Origin: Deltaproteobacteria bacterium
GTDB taxonomy: Bacteria; JAEEML01
DNA: 59,640 nucleotides
Direction: 5' to 3'
NCBI GenBank assembly: GCA_016283195.1
Contig: JAEEML010000144.1
Span: 1-59,640 of the forward strand
Shown here: piece by piece, positions 53,079 to 59,640 of the stretch
Numbering within the stretch: the stretch's first letter is position 1
Layout: each line of letters opens with the position of its first letter
Notes under the pieces: model-generated
What the model was told of the DNA's origin: nothing
The model's database searches: none
What the model saw: only the letters and a program-made list of their open reading frames with translations
Made by a program: the position numbers and the translations under genes

Positions 53079-54899
53079 CTATTCCGCTTTTACGGCATTT
53101 AATTTGTTTTCCAGCTCTTCCCAGCGGGCATAGAGGGCATCCACCACCTTTTGCGCTTCCTCCACCTTGGCGGCGGCGGCCGTGAGTTTAGCGGCACTAG
53201 TGCTGATAGCCGGGTCATTAAGCTCTTCATTACAGCGGCTGAGTTCGGCTTCAGCGGCTTCTATCTTGCCCTCAAGAGCCCGGTATTCGAGTTCTTCGCT
53301 ATAGGTTAGAGCTTTTTTATTAACCTTTTTGCTTTGGGCCGGAGCCGCCTGGGCCTTCTTGGGCGCCTCATTTTGCTCGCGCATCCAAGCCATATATTGG
53401 GCAAAATCGGCACAAATAATAGCACTACCCCGATTATTCAGGCCAATAATAAGGTCGCAAATATTTTCCAAAAGAGCCCGGTCGTGGGTAACAATCAGCG
53501 CCGCCCCGGGGAAAGAGGCCAGGCTTTCTTCCAAAATGTCGATAGTAGCAATATCGAGGTCATTAGTGGGCTCATCGAGGAGCATGAGGTCGGCTTCGCG
53601 CAGCATCAGGCGGGCAATAAGCACCCGCGCCTGTTCACCGCCGGAGAGGTTATCAAGGCGCATCTCCAGTTGCTCCGGCCTAAACAAAAAGCGCTCGGCC
53701 CAACCGGCCACATGGATGGGTTTTCCCTGATAAATAACGCTGTCTCCGCTTTCGGTTAAAGCCTTTTTTAGCGAAAGTTTTTTATCCAGCTGTTCACGTT
53801 TTTGGTCAAAATAGACTATTTTTAAATTATCGGCCTTAACTATTTCGCCGCCCGTGGCGCTGAGTTCTCCGGCCAAAACTTTAAGCAGCGAGGATTTACC
53901 GCTGCCGTTGGGGCCGACAAGGCCGATGATGAGACCATTTTGAATCACAAAACTTAAATCTTTAAAAAGATCCCGCTCGCCTCTATTAAGCGCTAAATCG
54001 CGGGCCACCACAAGGCGCTTGGTTTTGCGTCCGCTGGCTGTAAAAGTGAGCTCAAGTTTAGTATTTTGACCAAGATTTTTCAGCGCTTTTAGCTCTTCCA
54101 GCATAGCTTTGGCGTTATTTACTCTGGCCGCGGCTTTGGTGCTTCTGGCCGGGGCGCCGTGATGCAGCCATTCGTTTTCCCGGCGAGCTTTACTGGCCAG
54201 GCCGCTTTGGTACTGGGCCTGCGCTTTGAAAAAAGCCTCTTTTTGGGCCAGAAACTCCCGGTAGTTGCCTTTAGCGGTAAAGTAGCCGGCCGGATAGTGG
54301 TAATCTATTTCCCAAATAACGTTGGCCACATTTTGCAAAAAGGCCCGATCATGGGTGATAGTGATTACCGCCAGCGGCGCAGAGGCCACAAAAGACTCCA
54401 GCCAGAGAATACTCTCTAAATCAAGATGGTTGGTGGGCTCATCCAAAAGGAGAATATCGGGGCTAATAACCAGGGCCGCCGCCAAAGAGAGGCGGCGCTG
54501 CCAGCCGCCGGAGAGAGTTTCGGCTAAAACATCGCGCTTATTAAAGCCTAAAAGCGCCGCTGTTTTGGCAATAGCTGCCTCTTTTTGCGCTTCGTCGGTG
54601 GGTAATTTGGCAAAAGCTGCATCAAATGAAGCAGCTAAAATATCATAGACACTTTGGCCGGGGGCAAAATCTGGGCGCTGCGGCACATAAGCGAGGCGCG
54701 CGCCCTGTTTTAAGGCTATTTCGCCTTCGTCATGGCTCTCCAGGCCGGCCATAATTTTTAATAAAGTGCTTTTACCGCTGCCGTTGGGGCCGATGAGGCC
54801 AATTTTATCGCCACTATTTACATGAAGCGTGAGATCGTGAAAGAGATCGCGCGCGCCGTAAGCTTTGCCGATATTCATAATACTTAATAAAGTGGCCAT
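53079..54899 (-). CDS. uup: ABC-F family ATPase, Uup-like
   Basis: The 606-aa soluble protein has two ABC domains. Walker A motifs read GPNGSGKSTLLK (about 37) and GPNGSGKSSLLK (about 345). The signature motifs LSGGWQRRLSLA and LSGGEQARVLIA, and Walker B LLLDEPTNHLDL and LLLDEPTNDLDI, complete the sites. The C-terminal coiled coil (residues about 535-604) is characteristic of Uup. ABC-F proteins act on ribosomes or branched DNA, not as transporters. A GGAGGAG site lies 5 bases before the ATG. Confidence 0.9.
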   Translation of the reverse strand: MATLLSIMNIGKAYGARDLFHDLTLHVNSGDKIGLIGPNGSGKSTLLKIMAGLESHDEGEIALKQGARLAYVPQRPDFAPGQSVYDILAASFDAAFAKLPTDEAQKEAAIAKTAALLGFNKRDVLAETLSGGWQRRLSLAAALVISPDILLLDEPTNHLDLESILWLESFVASAPLAVITITHDRAFLQNVANVIWEIDYHYPAGYFTAKGNYREFLAQKEAFFKAQAQYQSGLASKARRENEWLHHGAPARSTKAAARVNNAKAMLEELKALKNLGQNTKLELTFTASGRKTKRLVVARDLALNRGERDLFKDLSFVIQNGLIIGLVGPNGSGKSSLLKVLAGELSATGGEIVKADNLKIVYFDQKREQLDKKLSLKKALTESGDSVIYQGKPIHVAGWAERFLFRPEQLEMRLDNLSGGEQARVLIARLMLREADLMLLDEPTNDLDIATIDILEESLASFPGAALIVTHDRALLENICDLIIGLNNRGSAIICADFAQYMAWMREQNEAPKKAQAAPAQSKKVNKKALTYSEELEYRALEGKIEAAEAELSRCNEELNDPAISTSAAKLTAAAAKVEEAQKVVDALYARWEELENKLNAVKAE

Positions 54900-55007
54900 C
54901 TATTCTCCTCCCAAGCCGGGATTTTGCCGACTCTTTATGGCAGAAAAAGATGATTTTGGAAAGAGCCAGTCTACGGTAAAAGCTGCAGATTTTCAACCAA
55001 GGAATAG

Positions 55008-55120
55008 CGCCCGCCGCAGGCGGGCGGATCGCGCTGATTTTTCAAAATTTTACAGGGTACCCTGTATATTAGGTATTGAAAATACCTAAACCATTTTTCC
55101 GTGCCTATTGGCACAAGGAG
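55008..55120 (+). promoter_or_regulatory. Conserved promoter/leader module, copy A
   Basis: Four dyads in order: CGCCCGCC/GGCGGGCG (55008-55026), the palindrome ACAGGGTACCCTGT (55052-55065), TTAGGTAT/ATACCTAA with a TGAAA loop (55069-55089), and GTGCC/GGCAC (55101-55114). AAGGAG follows (55115-55120). A -35 candidate TTCAAA (55041) and a -10 candidate TATATT (55065) are 18 bases apart, with the palindrome in the spacer. Confidence 0.75.
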
Positions 55121-55126
55121 TGCAGT

Positions 55127-56068
55127 ATGAAAAAGTGTAAAGTCTTAGTTTCAGCAATGTTAACTCTCGCCCTCACGGCCTGCGGCGGTGCCGGTGAACA
55201 AGGGCCGGAAGGCAAGCAAGGCCCGCAAGGACTCAAAGGTGATGCCGGGAGCGACGGCCAACCGGGCAGCGATGGTGAAGGCTGTTATGTAGTGAAAAAA
55301 GATGCCGACCACGGCATTGTTATTTGCCCGGCCGATGGCTCATCATACGTTATCTACAGCCCGGAAAACTTGCCCAAAGCCAATGGTTTACCTAATGGCA
55401 ACGGCGGCTATCTTTACTGCAATGCCGGTTATTTTGGAGAAAGTTGCACCGCCTGCACCTGTGAGCGCGGCACTTGCAACGATGGCCTAAACGGAAGTGG
55501 TGAATGTTCTTGCTCCAGAGGTTACACCGGCAAAGATTGTTCCGTACTTGCCCTTGGTTACATGGCCGACACCAACGGCACCGCTTACAAAACAACCATA
55601 ATCGGCGAACAAATCTGGATGGCTGAAAATATGGCCAGCGATACAGCAACCGACGGCAGCTCAATCACTTGCTATGCCAATACCGACGCTGATCCGGATT
55701 TTGTGGAACATTATGGCTGCCTCTATAATTGGGAAGATGCCATGAAAGTTTGCCCTAAGGGCTGGCATTTACCAACACAGACCAATTTTGATGGCTTGCT
55801 AAATATTGCCGGCGATAACGCCCAAAACAAAACAGATAATCTGCGTTCCGCAACTTGGCTAAATGGCAATGACAGTCTTGGCTTTAATGCTCTTCCTGCC
55901 GGAGACAAGCTCAGTACCAATTACCTTCATTTTGGTACCGGTGCTCGCTTTTGGTCAGCCACAGGCAATACTACCCTCGCCTTCTACTTGGGGCTCGGTC
56001 CTAACAATGCTTATATGGACAGAACCGGCGTGGAAGCTGCTTTCTCCGTGCGCTGCATAAAAGACTAA
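55127..56068 (+). CDS. FISUMP-domain lipoprotein, array copy A
   Basis: The 313-aa product starts at the ATG at 55127, with AAGGAG 6 bases upstream. An in-frame TTG 17 codons earlier would translate the hairpins and is rejected. The lipobox is LALTAC (Cys19). Ten Gly-X-Y triplets follow (GEQGPEGKQGPQGLKGDAG and on). Next come a Cys pair (GCYVVKKDADHGIVIC) and an EGF-like unit (GYFGESCTACTC, CSRGYTGKDC). The FISUMP domain from about residue 157 has IGEQIWMAENMA, CYANTDADPDF, CPKGWHLPT, FNALPAG, and SVRCIKD. The N-terminal 140 residues are nearly identical to copy B. Confidence 0.88.
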   Translation: MKKCKVLVSAMLTLALTACGGAGEQGPEGKQGPQGLKGDAGSDGQPGSDGEGCYVVKKDADHGIVICPADGSSYVIYSPENLPKANGLPNGNGGYLYCNAGYFGESCTACTCERGTCNDGLNGSGECSCSRGYTGKDCSVLALGYMADTNGTAYKTTIIGEQIWMAENMASDTATDGSSITCYANTDADPDFVEHYGCLYNWEDAMKVCPKGWHLPTQTNFDGLLNIAGDNAQNKTDNLRSATWLNGNDSLGFNALPAGDKLSTNYLHFGTGARFWSATGNTTLAFYLGLGPNNAYMDRTGVEAAFSVRCIKD

Positions 56069-56084
56069 ATGCGCGTCTCTCTCA

Positions 56085-57335
56085 TTAATCAAGCAGACTT
56101 TTATCCAGCAAAAAGTTAATAATTCCAATTTGTTCTATGCCGTTTTCATCCCGCCGGAGTTTTATATTGTCGCGCGTGATAATGAGCTTTTTAAAACTAT
56201 CACCAATAATATTCAAAGGTCTTTTTTCCTGCCGGCTCTTGGCCTCCGTCTCTAAATAGAGCGCTGACTGAATATAATATTTTTGGCTCCCTTTACTGGC
56301 GATGAAGTCAATCTCCAGCTGCTTTTTGATAGTTTTGCCATTAGCCCCTTTGTCAAAAGTCTCTATAACTCCAACATCCACCGAAAAGCCGCGCGCTAAA
56401 AGTTCATTATATATAATATTTTCCATGAGATGGCTTTCTTCCGTCTGGCGAAAGTTAAGCCGGGCATTACGCAAACCAACATCTGCCAAATAATATTTGG
56501 CCGTGGCAGCTATATATCTCTTGCCCTTAATATCATAGCGCGACGCCTTTGAAAGCATGAAGGCATCCTCAAAGTAGCCGATATAATTCTTGATGGTGTG
56601 ATCGCTAATAGTCTTTTGTTTAACACTCTTAAAAGTTTTTGAAAGTTTTAGGGGATTAGTAAGCGAACCAACAGCAGATGACAAAATATCCAATAATTCA
56701 TCAAGTTCTACACTGTTGCGCACTTTGTGACGCTCAAGAATATCGGCCACATATACCTCTTTAAAGAGATTTTTGAGATACGCCGCTTTTTCTTCAACCT
56801 CAGTCAGGCTAAGGACATAGGGCATACCTCCGTAATTCAGATAATCATCGAAAGCTTCATCCTTAGAACCGGAATATACCGAAGAATATTCTGCAAAACT
56901 AAGGGGATAAACCCTTATCTCATCGCCCCTTCCACGAAACTCGGTGATAATATCGGAGGAGAGGAACTTGGAATTACTGCCGCTTACATAAACATCAACA
57001 TTCGCCAGATGCAAAAAGCCGTTAAGCGCCTCTTCAAAATTTTGTATAAATTGAATTTCATCGAGGAGCAAAAAATAATCGGAGGAATCTTTAAGCAAAC
57101 TGCTTACATGATTATAAAGGCTCTCGGCTGAGCGCAATGGTTTATTCCGAATATCATCAAGAGCTATTCTGATTATGTGGTCGGCCGCTATGCCGCTTTC
57201 CAGCAAATAGTTATAAAAAATGGTGTTCAAAAGATAGGACTTACCGCAGCGCCGTATGCCGGTTATAATTTTGATCAGCCCATTTTTTTGTTTACGAATA
57301 AGCTTTTGAAGATATATGTCACGCTTAATCTGCAT
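56085..57335 (-). CDS. AAA ATPase with DUF4143 domain
   Basis: The 416-aa protein has an AAA_14-type ATPase with Walker A ITGIRRCGKSYLL (about residue 25), Walker B YFLLLDEIQFI (about 90), sensor VSGSNSKFLSS, and the RGRGDEIRVYPLSFAEY segment. A C-terminal DUF4143 domain has YYLADVGLRNARLNFRQTEE and ENIIYNELLARGF, which resembles a nuclease-like fold (LEIDFIAS near 342). Members are widespread, often variably present, and of unknown function. It lies on the opposite strand between two FISUMP genes, preceded by two similar hairpins. Confidence 0.85.
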   Translation of the reverse strand: MQIKRDIYLQKLIRKQKNGLIKIITGIRRCGKSYLLNTIFYNYLLESGIAADHIIRIALDDIRNKPLRSAESLYNHVSSLLKDSSDYFLLLDEIQFIQNFEEALNGFLHLANVDVYVSGSNSKFLSSDIITEFRGRGDEIRVYPLSFAEYSSVYSGSKDEAFDDYLNYGGMPYVLSLTEVEEKAAYLKNLFKEVYVADILERHKVRNSVELDELLDILSSAVGSLTNPLKLSKTFKSVKQKTISDHTIKNYIGYFEDAFMLSKASRYDIKGKRYIAATAKYYLADVGLRNARLNFRQTEESHLMENIIYNELLARGFSVDVGVIETFDKGANGKTIKKQLEIDFIASKGSQKYYIQSALYLETEAKSRQEKRPLNIIGDSFKKLIITRDNIKLRRDENGIEQIGIINFLLDKSLLD

Positions 57336-57346
57336 TTACTCTTCCC

Positions 57347-57384
57347 ATTGCGAATATTGGTGGAAATCCACCTTTTTTCGCAAT
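57347..57384. promoter_or_regulatory. Hairpin 1 upstream of the DUF4143 gene
   Basis: Outer arms ATTGCGAA (57347) and TTCGCAAT (57377) and inner arms GGTGG and CCACC enclose an AAAT loop. It is 11 bases from the DUF4143 start codon and may overlap the ribosome site. A second, similar dyad lies at 57419. Confidence 0.65.
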
Positions 57385-57418
57385 AACTATAGTATTTCGG
57401 AGCAGAGGACAATCATTT

Positions 57419-57456
57419 ATTGCGAATTTTGGTAAAAAAACACCTTTTTTCGCGAT
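57419..57456. promoter_or_regulatory. Hairpin 2 upstream of the DUF4143 gene
   Basis: ATTGCGAA (57419) pairs with TTCGCGAT (57449) with one mismatch, and the interior GGT/ACC pair and the CCTTTTTTCGC run match hairpin 1. The two copies start 72 bases apart. Confidence 0.6.
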
Positions 57457-57496
57457 TACCATTTTCAAAAGATCCGCGCGGTTTAGAGGAGAAATT

Positions 57497-57605
57497 GCCG
57501 CCGCAAGCGGCGATCGCGCCAGTTTTTCAAAATTTTACAGGGTACCCTGTATATTAGGTATTGAAAATACCTAAACCATTTTTCCGTGCCCATTGGCACA
57601 AGGAG
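57497..57605 (+). promoter_or_regulatory. Conserved promoter/leader module, copy B
   Basis: The same order as copy A: GCCGC/GCGGC (57497-57511), ACAGGGTACCCTGT (57537-57550), TTAGGTAT/ATACCTAA (57554-57574), GTGCC/GGCAC (57586-57599), then AAGGAG. From TTTTTCAAAATTTTACAG to the start codon it is almost identical to copies A and C. Candidate -35 TTCAAA is at 57526 and -10 TATATT at 57550. Confidence 0.75.
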
Positions 57606-57611
57606 CGCAGT

Positions 57612-58592
57612 ATGAAAAAGTGTAAAGTCTTAGTCTCAGTAGTGTTAACTCTAGCCCTAGCTGCCTGCGGCAGCGCCGGTGAGCAGGGGCCAGCTGGCCC
57701 AGAGGGCAAGCAAGGCCCGCAAGGACTCAAAGGCGATGCCGGCAGCGACGGCCAGCCGGGCAGCGATGGCGAAGGCTGCTATGTGGTGAAAAAAGATGCC
57801 GATCACGGCATAGTTATCTGTCCGGCAGATGGCTCTTCGTATGTCATCTATAGCCCGGAAAACTTGCCTAAATCCAATGGTTTACCTAATGGCCAGGGCG
57901 GCTATCTTTACTGCAATGCCGGCTACTTTGGAGAAAATTGCGCTGCTTGCACCTGTGAGCACGGCACTTGCAACGACGGCCTAAATGGAAGTGGTGAATG
58001 CACCTGTGCAGCCGGATATATCGGCAAAAACTGCGACATAGAAAACCTTCTAAAGTACAACAGCAAAATATATAAAGTGGTGCAAATTGGCGAGCAAATC
58101 TGGATGGCCGAAAATATGGCTACTGATACAGCCACAGATGGCAGCGCTGTGACTTGCTATGCCAATACCAACGCCGACCCGGTTTTTGTGGAAAATTACG
58201 GCTGCTTATATACTTGGGCTGATGCTATGAAGATTTGTCCCACCGGTTGGCGTTTACCGGAAAAAAGCGACTTCGATGACTTATTAACCTATGTGGAAAA
58301 TAATCGCACTAGCAGTAGCAACTTCTTGGCCCTTATAGCTAAAAGCACTGCTTGGACTGGGCACCAAAACCAAGGTGGTGATGACTTTGCTTTTTCTGCG
58401 CTACCAGCCGGTCGCAGGGGCGTCGATGGCAATTACAGCCTTTTTGGCACACTCACCGGTTTCTGGTCGGCTACATATAATGCTATCGGCACCGCCAACA
58501 CCCTGAGCATCAGTAGCAATAATAGCCCTACCGCCATTACAGGCACGACCGACAAAAGTCTCGCCTATTCCGTCCGCTGCGTGAAACAATAA
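57612..58592 (+). CDS. FISUMP-domain lipoprotein, array copy B
   Basis: The 326-aa product starts at the ATG at 57612. Lipobox LALAAC (Cys19). Eleven Gly-X-Y triplets, one more (GPA) than copy A. The EGF-like unit reads GYFGENCAACTC with CAAGYIGKNCD. From about residue 150 the FISUMP domain has IGEQIWMAENMA, CYANTNADPVF, CPTGWRLPE, FSALPAGRRG, YSLFGTLTGFWSA and SVRCVKQ. The first 140 residues are almost identical to copy A, while the FISUMP domain diverges. It is separated from the VapC-like gene on the opposite strand by 18 bases. Confidence 0.88.
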   Translation: MKKCKVLVSVVLTLALAACGSAGEQGPAGPEGKQGPQGLKGDAGSDGQPGSDGEGCYVVKKDADHGIVICPADGSSYVIYSPENLPKSNGLPNGQGGYLYCNAGYFGENCAACTCEHGTCNDGLNGSGECTCAAGYIGKNCDIENLLKYNSKIYKVVQIGEQIWMAENMATDTATDGSAVTCYANTNADPVFVENYGCLYTWADAMKICPTGWRLPEKSDFDDLLTYVENNRTSSSNFLALIAKSTAWTGHQNQGGDDFAFSALPAGRRGVDGNYSLFGTLTGFWSATYNAIGTANTLSISSNNSPTAITGTTDKSLAYSVRCVKQ

Positions 58593-58610
58593 CCGAATAG
58601 AGCCCAAAAA

Positions 58611-58988
58611 CTATGGGCGAAATACCTCTACTGGCAAATCAGGTATCAACTTATAATGCTTATTGTTAGCGGTACAAAGCCTTTGGCCATACTGCACACA
58701 AGTCGCAGCAATCAGGGCATCGCCCATCTCCAGTGAATTCACCAGGAAAAAGCTTTCGACATAACTCAGCGCTTTTGCAGAAATTATCTCGTTCAGTTGA
58801 ATTATTTCAACATCAAGTTTTTTAAGCATTTTCTTAAAAATAGCCAGTTCCTGCTTATTTTTCATACCCTGCACAAGTTCCATATAGGTAACGGCGGAAA
58901 TACTAAAAGGAGCCTCAGCAAGAACTTTGCTCCTAGCATTTTCATTACCACGCAAAAACCAGATAAGCACATCAGTATCAAATATCAA
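58611..58988 (-). CDS. vapC: PIN-domain toxin, VapC-like
   Basis: The 125-aa PIN domain protein has the acidic active-site residues in IFDTDVLIWFLRG (Asp4), MELVQG (Glu near 37) and MGDALIAATC (Asp near 89), followed by LCTANNKHYKLIP. VapC toxins are Mg-dependent RNases that cut tRNA or rRNA. The likely start is TTG at 58988, overlapping the antitoxin gene by 11 bases. It lies 18 bases from the end of FISUMP copy B. Confidence 0.85.
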   Translation of the reverse strand: MIFDTDVLIWFLRGNENARSKVLAEAPFSISAVTYMELVQGMKNKQELAIFKKMLKKLDVEIIQLNEIISAKALSYVESFFLVNSLEMGDALIAATCVQYGQRLCTANNKHYKLIPDLPVEVFRP

Positions 58989-59235
58989 AATGGCGCCCCC
59001 GACGCAGTGTTCGCGCGTATTCTTCTACATTTTCCGCTTCATTATGACTTTTCCAAAGTCCAAATGCCTCTTCTGTGTCGTCATCTGTATATTTTTTTAC
59101 TTTACTTTCAACTGGTGCTGCCCGGCGAAATGAATCAAGAAATGTAATAATAACTTCTTTTCCATTAAAAGAAGGAGGCAAAAAATCATCAGCCACAATA
59201 TTGCCGCCATTTACATATCCTTTTACTGCCAACAT
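58978..59235 (-). CDS. VapB-like antitoxin
   Basis: The 85-aa product starts at the ATG at 59235, with GGGAGG 7 bases upstream. The N-terminal residues (AVKGYVNGGNIVADDFLPP) with FNGKEVIITFLDSF resemble small antitoxins with a beta-rich N-terminus and disordered tail (GRHFDI end). It overlaps the PIN toxin start, as toxin-antitoxin pairs do. It does not show a clear AbrB or ribbon-helix-helix signature, so the antitoxin call comes mainly from context. Confidence 0.7.
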   Translation of the reverse strand: MLAVKGYVNGGNIVADDFLPPSFNGKEVIITFLDSFRRAAPVESKVKKYTDDDTEEAFGLWKSHNEAENVEEYARTLRRGRHFDI

Positions 59236-59407
59236 TTTCGCACCTCCCACTCTACTCACTATAGCACACCTAGCCATATTGCGCTAGCGGCTCGGGGGCA
59301 AGGTAAAGACTCCGGCAATTTTACATCAATTTCCGCAAATTCGGCAGCCACGATGCCCTCCTCTTTTCTCCTTCACCCCACAAATATTTAATAATTACAG
59401 CATGTTC

Positions 59408-59480
59408 CCCCTCTCCATTTGTAAAAAATGGAGAGGGGTGCCGCGAAGCGGCGGGGTGAGGGCCGCCGCAGGCGGCTCGC
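59408..59480 (+). repeat. REP-like hairpin element, copy 2
   Basis: A perfect 13-bp hairpin, CCCCTCTCCATTT (59408-59420) with AAATGGAGAGGGG (59426-59438) and a GTAAA loop, is followed by CCGCGAAGCGG and GGGGTGAGGGCCGCCGCAGG. The same order in reverse orientation occurs at 2388-2525. It is preceded by TAATTACAGCATGTT, also seen at 34056. Its last dyad (GCCGCC/GGCGGC, 59462-59476) doubles as the first dyad of promoter module C. Confidence 0.7.
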
Positions 59481-59568
59481 GCCTATTTTTCAAAATTTTA
59501 CAGGGTACCCTGTATATTAGGTATTGAAAATACCTAAACCATTTTTCCGTGCCCATTGGCACAAGGAG
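59462..59568 (+). promoter_or_regulatory. Conserved promoter/leader module, copy C
   Basis: Dyads as in copies A and B: GCCGCC/GGCGGC (59462-59476), ACAGGGTACCCTGT (59500-59513), TTAGGTAT/ATACCTAA (59517-59537), GTGCC/GGCAC (59549-59562), then AAGGAG. Candidate -35 TTCAAA is at 59489 and -10 TATATT at 59513. Confidence 0.75.
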
Positions 59569-59574
59569 CGCAGT

Positions 59575-59640
59575 ATGAAGAAGTGTAAAGTTTTAGTCTC
59601 AGTAGTGTTAACTCTCGCCCTCACGGCCTGCGGCGGCGCC
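59575..59640 (+). CDS. FISUMP lipoprotein, array copy C (5' end only)
   Basis: Only the first 22 codons are in the window. They encode MKKCKVLVSVVLTLALTACG, a signal peptide with lipobox LTAC, nearly identical to copies A and B. The upstream module is identical too. A third member of the array is therefore almost certain, but the FISUMP domain itself is not visible. Confidence 0.8.
   Translation, partial: MKKCKVLVSVVLTLALTACGGA

Noticed and set aside
55076-55126. 17-codon upstream extension of copy A (TTG start) and the same in copy B
   Set aside because: It would translate the hairpins and the ribosome site, and identity there is explained by the shared non-coding module. ATG with AAGGAG is preferred.
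1-59640. tRNA or rRNA genes
   Set aside because: No cloverleaf-like or conserved rRNA segments were recognised by eye; a tRNAscan and Rfam search would be decisive.

Overview
The window looks like a stretch of Gram-negative bacterial chromosome. It encodes outer-membrane proteins (a maltoporin-like end, a predicted beta-barrel) and many lipobox signal peptides. Several family combinations suggest a deltaproteobacterial or Myxococcota/Bradymonadota-like lineage: FHA plus DUF4388, FHA plus TPR, TPR plus tandem cNMP domains beside a GspE/PilB ATPase, a CFI-box C-terminus beside a beta-barrel, and FISUMP (Fibrobacter succinogenes major paralogous) lipoproteins. This assignment is inference and is not proven by any marker here. 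Starts GTG and TTG are used regularly. No rRNA, tRNA, CRISPR array, prophage or intact transposase was seen.

Layout. 1-2347 (+): the end of a maltoporin-like gene and a GH13 alpha-amylase. 2348-2872: repeat-rich intergenic DNA. 2873-6333 (-): a 449-aa protein with a hydrophobic segment, translationally coupled to a lipoprotein, followed by a decayed copy of the same gene pair and a further intact lipoprotein. This architecture resembles effector-immunity arrays. 6393-8603 (-): a Big_5 lipoprotein and a secreted fibre with KATTAD repeats and a tail-collar-like C-terminus. 8723-12674 (-): the rpmH-rnpA-yidD-yidC-jag block plus a coiled-coil protein, without dnaA, oriC or mnmE. 12825-24992 (-): SsnA-like amidohydrolase, H1-like protein, beta-helix protein, radical SAM enzyme, Rep-like helicase, OB-fold membrane protein, archaeal-type cytidylate kinase, GNAT, tsaD and FHA-DUF4388. 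25135-26471 (+): rph and rdgB. 26495-29308 (-): alr, popT-like DUF368, khpA and rpsP, with a small lipoprotein at 29485.

29954-33023 (+): TPR-cNMP regulator and GspE/PilB ATPase. 33046-33975 (-): first FISUMP lipoprotein. 34326-39353 (+): USG-1-like protein, CFI-box protein, beta-barrel, truA and plsC-like acyltransferase. 39358-41275 (-): sugar epimerase and coiled-coil protein. 41397-45794 (+): mltG, a Xer recombinase and FHA-TPR protein. 45949-48171 (+): a second lipoprotein plus collar-fibre pair, paralogous to 6393-8603. 48253-54899: pfk, DUF58, BtuF-like, DUF192, cca and the ABC-F protein uup.

54900-59640: tandem FISUMP lipoproteins. Three gene starts (55127, 57612, 59575) share an almost identical upstream module of successive dyads. 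The first two proteins share a nearly constant N-terminal half and have divergent C-terminal domains. A DUF4143 ATPase and a VapBC-like pair lie between copies. The most novel-looking features are this array and its promoter module, the effector-immunity-like locus, and the duplicated lipoprotein-fibre pair.
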